Shown here: positions 5,700 to 11,043 of the stretch, piece after piece
Layout: each line of letters begins with the position of its first letter
Position numbering within the stretch: position 1 is the first letter of the stretch
DNA from: an uncultured Faecalibacterium sp.
Lineage (GTDB): Bacteria > Bacillota > Clostridia > Oscillospirales > Ruminococcaceae
Direction of reading: 5' to 3'
Length of the DNA: 11,043 nucleotides
NCBI GenBank assembly: GCA_934526125.1
Contig: CAKSZU010000071.1
Span: 1-11,043 of the forward strand
The notes under the pieces: model-generated
Databases searched by the model: none
What the model was told of the DNA's origin: nothing
What the model saw: only the letters and a program-made list of their open reading frames with translations
Position numbers and translations under genes: made by a program

Positions 5700-6458
5700 A
5701 TGAGCGCTCTGATCGAGTTTGAATCGGTCTGCAAATATTACCAGATGGGCGATACCACGGTAAAGGCCGCAGACCATATCACCATGAAAATAGACAAAGG
5801 CGAGTTCGTGGCCATCGTGGGCCAGTCCGGCTCGGGCAAGTCCACCTGCATGAACATCATCGGCTGTCTGGATGTGCCCACGGCGGGCGTCTACCGGCTC
5901 AACGGCCGGGACGTGGGCAAGATGAGCCGGAACGAGCTGGCGGCCGTCCGCAACGAGATGCTGGGCTTCATCTTCCAGCAGTACAACCTGCTGCCCCGGC
6001 TGAACCTGCTGGAGAACGTGGAGGTGCCGCTGGTGTATGCGGGCATCCCGCGGGCCGAGCGTCACCGCCGCGCCCGGGAGGTGCTGGAGCAGGTGGGGCT
6101 GGGCGACAAGCTGAAAAACAAGCCGAACCAGCTTTCCGGCGGCCAGCAGCAGCGCGTTTCCATCGCGCGGGCGCTGGTGCGCAACCCGGCGGTCATCCTG
6201 GCCGACGAGCCCACCGGCGCACTGGACAGCCATACCGGCCGGGAGGTGCTGGGCATACTGCAGCAGCTCCATGACCAGGGCCACACGGTGGTGCTGATCA
6301 CCCACGACAACTCCATTGCCGTGCAGGCAGACCGGATCATCCGGCTGGAGGACGGCCAGGTGGTCTACGACGGCGATTCCCATGCGCCGGAGGCCATCGT
6401 TCAGCCCACCCTTCTGCCGGAGGAGCCGGAACAGACAGAACAGGAGGGGAGCAGATGA
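5700..6458 (+). CDS. ABC transporter ATPase, LolD/MacB/YknY type
   Basis: Hydrolyses ATP on the cytosolic face to drive the permease encoded next. The protein has 252 residues with a complete motif set: Walker A GQSGSGKST (41-49), Q-loop Gln93, signature LSGGQQQR (145-152), Walker B VILADE with catalytic Glu170, D-loop ALDS (174-177) and switch His202. The ENVEVPLVYAG stretch (105-115) is typical of the MacB/LolD subfamily, whose members work by mechanotransmission rather than by passing substrate through a channel. The C-terminal tail (about 228-252) is acidic and Pro/Glu-rich. AGGGAGG at 5688-5694 precedes the ATG, 13 bp after the adaptor stop, and the stop overlaps the permease start by 4 bp. 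Nearest named relatives by family are YknY and MacB's ATPase part. Confidence 0.96.
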   Translation: MSALIEFESVCKYYQMGDTTVKAADHITMKIDKGEFVAIVGQSGSGKSTCMNIIGCLDVPTAGVYRLNGRDVGKMSRNELAAVRNEMLGFIFQQYNLLPRLNLLENVEVPLVYAGIPRAERHRRAREVLEQVGLGDKLKNKPNQLSGGQQQRVSIARALVRNPAVILADEPTGALDSHTGREVLGILQQLHDQGHTVVLITHDNSIAVQADRIIRLEDGQVVYDGDSHAPEAIVQPTLLPEEPEQTEQEGSR

Positions 6459-7660
6459 TCTTTGAGACCTTCCGCCAGGCGATCCAGAACGTGTGGAGCA
6501 ACAAGCTCCGCACCTTCCTGACCATGCTGGGCATCATCATCGGTGTCATGGCCGTCATCGTCATCGTGGGCCTGGGCAACGGCATGACCAAGAGCATGCG
6601 GGACAGCTTTTCGGCACTGGGCACCAACACATTGTCCATCCAGGTCTGGGGCTACGGCTCCCGCACCGTCTCGGTGGACGATATGTACAAGATCGTGGAT
6701 AAGAATTCGGATCTGATCACGGCGGTGTCGCCCCAGATCGATTTCAGCAGCAACACCCCCAAGGTGGGCACCACGACCTACCGCTACGGCACCAGCGTCT
6801 ACGGTGTGGACGAGGGCTATACCCAGATGAAGAGCTACACCATCGCAAAGGGCCGCGGCCTGCAGTACATGGACATCAAGGACAACAAGCAGGTCTGCAT
6901 CATCGGCGATTACCTCAACCGGGTGGCCTACGGCGGCCGCGCCGTGGGGCAGACCATCAAGCTGGGCGCCTACAAGTTCCGCATCGTGGGTGTGCTGGCC
7001 CCCAAGGTCACCAGCGAGAGCATGCAGCAGGGCTCGGACGATGACTGCATCTACCTGCCCTATACCACGGCCATGCGGCTCTCCAACACCGGCTCGGCCG
7101 GAAACTTCGTGGCTGTCATGAAGGACGAGAGCAAGGCCAACGAGGCTAAGAGCGCCGTGGAGAGCGGCCTGTACAACCTGCTCAAGAGCGACAACGCCTA
7201 CTATGTTTACAGTGCCAGCGAGTGGCTGGAAGAGATGAACAACATGATCAACATGGTCATCATCATCCTCACCGGCATCGCCAGCATTTCGCTGCTGGTG
7301 GGCGGCATCGGCATCATGAACATCATGCTGGTGTCCGTCACCGAGCGCACCCGTGAGATCGGCATCCGCAAGGCGCTGGGTGCTAAGGAGCGGGTCATCC
7401 TGGCGCAGTTCGTGGTGGAAGCCGCCACCACCTCGGCACTGGGCGGTGTGCTGGGCATCGTGCTGGGCTACATCGTTTCCATGGCGGCCAACCGCATCCT
7501 GCCCATGATCTCCAGCGGCATCGATGTCACGGTCAGCCCCTCGTTCAACTCCATTGCAGTGGCCTTCTGCATCTCGGTGGGCATCGGTGTGCTGTTCGGC
7601 TATCTGCCGGCAAAGCGCGCCGCCCGCCTGAATCCCATCGAAGCCCTGCGTTACGATTAA
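6455..7660 (+). CDS. ABC transporter permease, MacB/FtsX (YknZ) type
   Basis: The membrane subunit paired with the ATPase upstream. The 401 residues follow the MacB plan: an N-terminal helix (about 22-40) with TFLTMLGIIIGVMAVI, a large extracytoplasmic MacB-periplasmic-core domain (about 43-262), then three membrane helices (about 265-292, 318-346 and 366-386) forming the FtsX domain. Family signatures are GGIGIMNIMLVSVTERTREIGIRKALGA (283-310), with its cytosolic coupling region, and the ending PAKRAARLNPIEALRYD. AGGAGGGG at 6442-6449 serves the ATG at 6455, inside the end of the ATPase gene. With one ATPase and one four-helix permease, the working unit should be a 2+2 complex with several adaptor copies. 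Substrate cannot be read; family members export peptides, antibiotics or lipoproteins, and YknXYZ protects against a toxic peptide. Confidence 0.96.
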   Translation: MIFETFRQAIQNVWSNKLRTFLTMLGIIIGVMAVIVIVGLGNGMTKSMRDSFSALGTNTLSIQVWGYGSRTVSVDDMYKIVDKNSDLITAVSPQIDFSSNTPKVGTTTYRYGTSVYGVDEGYTQMKSYTIAKGRGLQYMDIKDNKQVCIIGDYLNRVAYGGRAVGQTIKLGAYKFRIVGVLAPKVTSESMQQGSDDDCIYLPYTTAMRLSNTGSAGNFVAVMKDESKANEAKSAVESGLYNLLKSDNAYYVYSASEWLEEMNNMINMVIIILTGIASISLLVGGIGIMNIMLVSVTERTREIGIRKALGAKERVILAQFVVEAATTSALGGVLGIVLGYIVSMAANRILPMISSGIDVTVSPSFNSIAVAFCISVGIGVLFGYLPAKRAARLNPIEALRYD

Positions 7661-7673
7661 AGGAGGTCCCCTT

Positions 7674-9806
7674 ATGAAAAAACGTCTTCTCGCATTCCTG
7701 CTGGCGGTCAGCATTGCCGTGTCGATGCTGGTGCTGCCGGCTTCGGCGGCGGGCAACGCCAACACGGCGGTCCAGCTGTCGGTGACGCTGGGCGCGATGG
7801 ATTCCAGCCAGACGGCTGCCCTGAACGCCGTGGTCACCCGCGGGGCCCTGGCCCGGATGCTGGTGTCCTACTCCACCTACCGGGAGAGCGTGGGCTCTCA
7901 GGGTACGGTGGGCACCCTGTTCTCCGACCTGCCGGGCAGCTCGGCCTGGGCACCCTATGTCCGCATCGCGGTGCAGAACGGCTGGATGAACGGCTATACC
8001 GACGGGACCTTCCGCCCCAACAACGCGGTGACGCTGGAAGAGGCCTGCACGGCGGTGCTGAAACTGATGAGCTATAAGATGACCGACCTGAGCGGCTCGT
8101 TCCCCGATGCGCAGCTGAATAAGGCCAGCGAGATCGGCCTGCGGGATCAGATCGACCGCAGCCGGGGCGAGGCGCTGAACTATGAAGAGTGCGCCCTGCT
8201 GTTCTACAATGCCCTGACGGCCAGCACGGCCTCCGGCAGCGCCTACGGCACCTCGCTGGGCTTCACCGTCTCCAACGGACAGGTGGATACGTCCAGCGTC
8301 CTGCTCTCCAGCCTGAAGGGACCCTTTGTGGCGGACAGCAGCACCCAGCTGCCCTTTACGCCCGCCAGCATCTACCGCAACGACAAGGCTTCGGATTCGG
8401 CCGAGCTGAACCGGTACGATGTCTATTATTACAGCGAGAGCCTGCAGACGGTCTGGATCTATACCCGCCGCGCCGCAGGCCGGATCACGGCCGTTTCGCC
8501 CAGCGCCAGCGCCCCCACCGCGGTGACGGTGGCCGGTGTCAGCTACTCGCTGGGGTCCTCGGCGGTGGCTTCGCAGGTGTCCTCCCTCAACGGCGGCGGC
8601 GTGGGCCAGGTGGTCACCCTGCTGCTGGGCATGAACAATGAGGCCGCCGGGATCGTCACCGGAGAGGAAGCCGATGATGTCTTTTACGGCGTGGTGCAGT
8701 CCGCAGCCCGCAGCCTCGTGGAGGAGAACGGCGCGGACGTGCTGCAGAAGATCACGGTGGCCTGCACTGACGGCATCACCCGGCAGGTGAATGTGGACAA
8801 GAGCCTGAACATCCCGCAGGGCTGGCTGGTGGAAGTCCGCGTGACCCCCGAAGGGGAGACCGTGGAGCATATCGATAACCGCAGCCTGAGCGGAACGATC
8901 AACGCGGAAGGCACGGCTCTGGGCGACACGGCCCTGGCCGATGATGTGGAGATCCTGGATACGACTTCGGAGGGTGTGGCTGGGACGGTTCGTCCCAGCC
9001 GCATATCGGGGGTAACCTTAAAGAAATCCGATGTCCGCTACTATACCCTCAATGAGGCCGGTCAGATCGACCGCCTGATCCTGAACGACGTCACCGGTGA
9101 TCTGTGGAACTACGGTGTTCTGGACGACGTGAAGAATCTGGCCATGAACTACTCGGACCTGAAGAGTCTGGTCGACAGCTTCAAAAAGAGCGATTCCTCC
9201 GGTTCCTCCTCCGGCAGCACTGGCTCGGACACCACGGATACCACCGGCACGGTGATCAATCAGGTCAGCAATCTGCTGATGCCCACCACCAGCGAGATCC
9301 TGTGGGGCATCATCTCCGGCGATATCCTCAGCACCGCATGGCAGAAGCTGACCAGCAACACCGGCGGCCTGCTGAGCATCGGCTTCAAGCAGATCGCCGA
9401 GATCACGGGCACTCCCTTCAAGCAGATCTTCAATTACATCGGCGGCGGTGCGACCTACATCTGCTACGTCAACGGCTTCCCCGCCAGCTACACCACCTCC
9501 ATCAAGTACCCGGTATTGGCAGGCGGCATCGCCGTGCGGCAGGAGTCCACCGGCTCCGTCAAGGCCATGATGCAGCTGATGCCCATGAAGATCGACCGGG
9601 TGGGCGCGGCGTCGGTGCTGTCGGGCGGCGACCGCTACGAGACCGCCGACGACCTGCAGGTCTACCTGTGGTACAAGGGTCAGTATTACCCCACAAAGCT
9701 GACCTCGGTGAACACGGACGGCTACCAGCTGACCGGCTGGTATGACAATTTCGGCTGCGCTGCCGGAAAAAAGGTCCGCGTCATCATCGCCGTCAAGAAC
9801 GATTGA
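7674..9806 (+). CDS. Exported S-layer homology (SLH) domain protein
   Basis: A 710-residue surface protein. It begins with a Sec signal peptide (1-25/26, cut near ASA-AG). Three SLH repeats follow: an abbreviated one ending VTRGALARMLV (54-64), a clear one (83-133: FSDLPGSSAWAPYVRIAVQN, then GYTDGTFRPNNAVT), and a weaker third (about 142-184). SLH repeats bind pyruvylated secondary cell-wall polymers. After them come beta-rich regions (about 215-475) with no domain I recognise, a Ser/Thr/Gly/Asp-rich linker (506-527), a hydrophobic/amphipathic part (528-590), and a C-terminal beta-rich part (592-710). AGGAGG at 7661-7666 and the ATG 13 bp after the permease stop put it in the transporter operon. 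It could tether the transporter to the wall, receive the exported substrate, or be the substrate. No enzyme motif is visible. Confidence 0.88.
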   Translation: MKKRLLAFLLAVSIAVSMLVLPASAAGNANTAVQLSVTLGAMDSSQTAALNAVVTRGALARMLVSYSTYRESVGSQGTVGTLFSDLPGSSAWAPYVRIAVQNGWMNGYTDGTFRPNNAVTLEEACTAVLKLMSYKMTDLSGSFPDAQLNKASEIGLRDQIDRSRGEALNYEECALLFYNALTASTASGSAYGTSLGFTVSNGQVDTSSVLLSSLKGPFVADSSTQLPFTPASIYRNDKASDSAELNRYDVYYYSESLQTVWIYTRRAAGRITAVSPSASAPTAVTVAGVSYSLGSSAVASQVSSLNGGGVGQVVTLLLGMNNEAAGIVTGEEADDVFYGVVQSAARSLVEENGADVLQKITVACTDGITRQVNVDKSLNIPQGWLVEVRVTPEGETVEHIDNRSLSGTINAEGTALGDTALADDVEILDTTSEGVAGTVRPSRISGVTLKKSDVRYYTLNEAGQIDRLILNDVTGDLWNYGVLDDVKNLAMNYSDLKSLVDSFKKSDSSGSSSGSTGSDTTDTTGTVINQVSNLLMPTTSEILWGIISGDILSTAWQKLTSNTGGLLSIGFKQIAEITGTPFKQIFNYIGGGATYICYVNGFPASYTTSIKYPVLAGGIAVRQESTGSVKAMMQLMPMKIDRVGAASVLSGGDRYETADDLQVYLWYKGQYYPTKLTSVNTDGYQLTGWYDNFGCAAGKKVRVIIAVKND

Positions 9807-10585
9807 GGGACTATTACAGCGGCGTTCGCCGCATCCTGCGGCAGCTGCGCTGGGTGTTCTACCCGCGCCGCTGCCCTTTTTGCGACCGGGTACTGGGCAG
9901 CCTGTCCCGCTGCCCCGACTGTGCCTCTGCACTGGAACAGCACCGCCGGACGCCCACCATGCGTCTGAGCGGGGCACAGCATTATCTGGGGCGGCTGGAT
10001 GGGGCAGCCGCCCCCTACCGGTATCAGGGCTGCGTCCGGCAGGCCGTCCTCCGGGCAAAGTATCAGGGTACACCCTGGGCGGCTGTGGAGCTGGGCGTGG
10101 AGATGGCCCGCCGGCTTTTCGGCAGCATGGTCACCATGCAGGGGTCGGAGCCGCTTCCGGCCCTGGTGCCGGGCCTGGACCGCAGCTACGACTGCATCCT
10201 TCCGGTGCCGGCTTCCAGCCGGGCCCGGGGCTACAATGTGCCGGAGCTGATGGCGCAGCCCCTCGCCCGGGCCGTGGGGGTCCCGGTGGTGACGGATGCC
10301 CTTGTCCGTGCCCGGTCTGACCGGCGGCAGGAGGGGCTTTCGCTGGAAGAGCGGCTGGTCAACGTGGCCGGTGCCTTCCGGGTGACGCACCCGGAGGCCG
10401 TGGAGGGAAAGCGCATCCTTCTGGTGGACGATGTCCTGACCACCGGTGCCACCGCCGCGGCCTGCGCCCAGGCGCTTCTGGACGCCGGGGCCCAGAGCGT
10501 GTTCGCCGTGGCGCTGGCGACCGTGGAGTTCCCGTACCCGCTCCCGCGGACAACGCCCATCACCGAAAACGCGGAAGAAATTTGA
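9803..10585 (+). CDS. comF: ComF family protein (zinc-finger plus phosphoribosyltransferase fold)
   Basis: A ComF/GntX-type protein of about 260 residues. In competent bacteria ComF helps single-stranded DNA uptake in the cytosol; elsewhere its role is unclear. An N-terminal zinc finger has CPFC (24-27) and CPDC (37-40). The ComF core follows: ILPVPASSRARGYN (132-145), RSDRRQEGLSLEERLVNVAGAF (171-192), and the phosphoribosyltransferase motif ILLVDDVLTTGAT (205-217), which binds the phosphoribosyl-pyrophosphate site. The best start is TTG at 9803, overlapping the TGA of the SLH gene as TTGA. There is no good ribosome binding site, so coupling to the upstream gene is likely; GTG at codon 18 would be too close to the zinc finger and also lacks a site. 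No other competence gene is nearby, and no terminator follows before the tRNA promoter. Confidence 0.92.
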   Translation: MRDYYSGVRRILRQLRWVFYPRRCPFCDRVLGSLSRCPDCASALEQHRRTPTMRLSGAQHYLGRLDGAAAPYRYQGCVRQAVLRAKYQGTPWAAVELGVEMARRLFGSMVTMQGSEPLPALVPGLDRSYDCILPVPASSRARGYNVPELMAQPLARAVGVPVVTDALVRARSDRRQEGLSLEERLVNVAGAFRVTHPEAVEGKRILLVDDVLTTGATAAACAQALLDAGAQSVFAVALATVEFPYPLPRTTPITENAEEI

Positions 10586-10594
10586 AAAAAGTGC

Positions 10595-10623
10595 TTGACA
10601 AAATGTCCTCTCTCGGGTATACT
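10595..10623 (+). promoter_or_regulatory. Consensus promoter of the tRNA-Pro gene
   Basis: A perfect -35 TTGACA (10595-10600), a 17-bp spacer and -10 TATACT (10618-10623, five of six) make this the strongest promoter in the window. The -35 begins 10 bp after the comF stop. Start of transcription is expected near 10630, leaving a short leader of about 28 nt. Confidence 0.92.
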
Positions 10624-10657
10624 AAATGAGCTGTGAGCGACAAATGCTGACAGATAT

Positions 10658-10735
10658 CCGGGTGTAGCGCAGTTTTGGTAGCGCGCTTGAATGGGGTTCA
10701 AGAGGCCGTGAGTTCGATTCTCGCCACTCGGACCA
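10658..10735 (+). tRNA. tRNA-Pro(GGG)
   Basis: Folds as a complete cloverleaf. The acceptor stem is 10658-10664 with 10725-10731 (one G-T pair). The D arm has GCGC (10667-10670) with GCGC (10681-10684). The anticodon stem is CTTGA/TCAAG (10686-10690, 10698-10702) with loop ATGGGGT, giving anticodon GGG at 10693-10695, which reads CCC and CCU proline codons. The variable loop is AGGCC. The T arm is GTGAG/CTCGC with TTCGATT. The CCA end is encoded (10733-10735). Confidence 0.97.
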
Positions 10736-10739
10736 GATG

Positions 10740-10780
10740 ATTCCCAGTCGAACAGGGGTTCGGCTGGGAATTTTCTTTTT
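10740..10780 (+). terminator. Terminator of the tRNA-Pro transcript
   Basis: A 14-bp stem (10740-10753 with 10758-10771, one T-G pair) has a 4-nt loop and is followed by TTTTCTTTTT. It starts 5 nt after the tRNA CCA end and would also end any transcript reading through from comF. Confidence 0.95.
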
Positions 10781-10808
10781 GTCAAAAACACTGCTGAATG
10801 CGCTGATA

Positions 10809-10859
10809 AAAAGCAGCCCATGCACACCCTTACAAAAGGGGTGCGCACGGGCTGCTTTT
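10809..10859 (-). terminator. Terminator of the patatin-like gene
   Basis: A long stem of 21 positions with two A-C mismatches (10809-10829 with 10839-10859) has a 9-nt loop. On the minus strand it ends in a T-run opposite the A-run at 10808-10812. It lies 10 bp after the stop codon of the minus-strand gene. From the tRNA side it could also catch read-through. Confidence 0.88.
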
Positions 10860-10869
10860 GATGTATGAG

Positions 10870-11043
10870 TTATTCCTCCGGTTCAGCTTTGGCGCGGGCC
10901 AGAAAATCGCGGATCTTATCGACCTGGATCTGGGCCACGGCGCGGCCGGTCTCGTAGACCCGGTGGAGCTGGGCAGGGTCGCGCTCCATGGCACCGATCT
11001 CCAGCGGGATGGGCGGGCGGATGACGTAATCCTTGCCGGACTG
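10870..11043 (-). CDS. Patatin-like phospholipase, C-terminal end (gene runs off the window)
   Basis: The last 57 residues of a minus-strand gene, with TAA at 10870-10872. They read SGKDYVIRPPIPLEIGAMERD, then PAQLHRVYETGR, and a charged tail ending AEPEE. The pattern of I-R-P-x-x-P-L-x-I-G-x-x-E-[KR]-D-P-x-x-L-x-x-x-Y-x-x-G is the C-terminal (DUF6363) part found after the catalytic domain in bacterial patatin-family lipid hydrolases such as YjjU-type proteins. The catalytic Ser-Asp region (GxSxG, DGG) would be outside the window, so activity cannot be judged. Its terminator is downstream. The family call rests on a short stretch remembered from this family. Confidence 0.72.
   Translation of the reverse strand, partial: QSGKDYVIRPPIPLEIGAMERDPAQLHRVYETGRAVAQIQVDKIRDFLARAKAEPEE

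Noticed and set aside
3536..5734. 732-codon minus-strand frame across bioY, the divergent gap and the adaptor gene
   Set aside because: It covers two recognised genes and a promoter region, has no recognisable domain, and its composition is that of an antisense shadow.
6401..8870. Two long minus-strand frames (6401-7837 and 7545-8870) opposite the permease and SLH genes
   Set aside because: Both are His/Gly/Ala-rich antisense shadows of well supported genes.
10657..10663. Alternative tRNA start one base earlier (10657)
   Set aside because: TCCGGGT can also pair, but it leaves an extra base before the D arm and uses up the discriminator base; 10658 gives the standard layout.
10231..10848. 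Minus-strand frame through comF and the tRNA, containing ESNSRPLEPHSS
   Set aside because: That peptide is the translated complement of the tRNA-Pro gene, a known source of false protein annotations.

Overview
The window looks like a chromosomal segment of a GC-rich gut Firmicute, probably Oscillospiraceae of the Faecalibacterium/Gemmiger type. The reasons are the AGGAGG ribosome binding sites, the heavy GGC/CTG/GAC codon use, the low-GC intergenic gaps, an FMN-binding fumarate-reductase-type flavoprotein, a BioY biotin importer and a YknXYZ/MacAB-like transporter followed by an S-layer-homology protein. The genus is a guess from gene style; no marker gene is present.

Left part (1-2813): the window opens inside an unrecognised, probably well expressed gene that ends at a strong terminator. 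Next comes a two-gene unit. One gene encodes an exported flavoprotein with a covalent-FMN domain and a fumarate-reductase-type FAD domain. The other encodes a small membrane-anchored NusG-domain-II protein whose start overlaps the flavoprotein stop. Together they suggest electron transfer to a small organic acceptor at the outer face of the membrane. A terminator that can work in both directions separates them from the next unit.

Middle (2831-4060): on the minus strand, bioY (biotin ECF transporter S component) is followed by a cysteine-rich DUF1284 protein with a 4-bp overlap. The bioY promoter can be read clearly (TTGACC-17-TTTAAT), and a BirA-like operator lies over its -35 box, which suggests control by biotin. 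The rest of the divergent gap holds short repeats and a leader hairpin in front of the plus-strand operon.

Right part (4061-10585): a tight plus-strand operon encodes a membrane-fusion (HlyD/MacA/YknX-like) adaptor with two adaptor modules in tandem, a LolD/MacB-type ABC ATPase, a MacB/FtsX-type permease, an exported SLH-domain protein, and a ComF-family phosphoribosyltransferase-like protein that probably starts at a TTG. Gaps are 13 bp or 4-bp overlaps throughout. The first three genes form an export or envelope-stress transporter. The SLH protein is a plausible cell-surface partner, and ComF may only be a passenger.

Right end (10586-11043): a tRNA-Pro(GGG) with its own consensus promoter and a strong terminator, then, on the minus strand, a terminator and the C-terminus of a patatin-like phospholipase that runs off the window. 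I found no CRISPR array, transposon or phage gene. The best candidates for something less described are the two-module adaptor with its SLH partner, the flavoprotein/NusG-II pair, and the cysteine-rich DUF1284 protein tied to biotin import.
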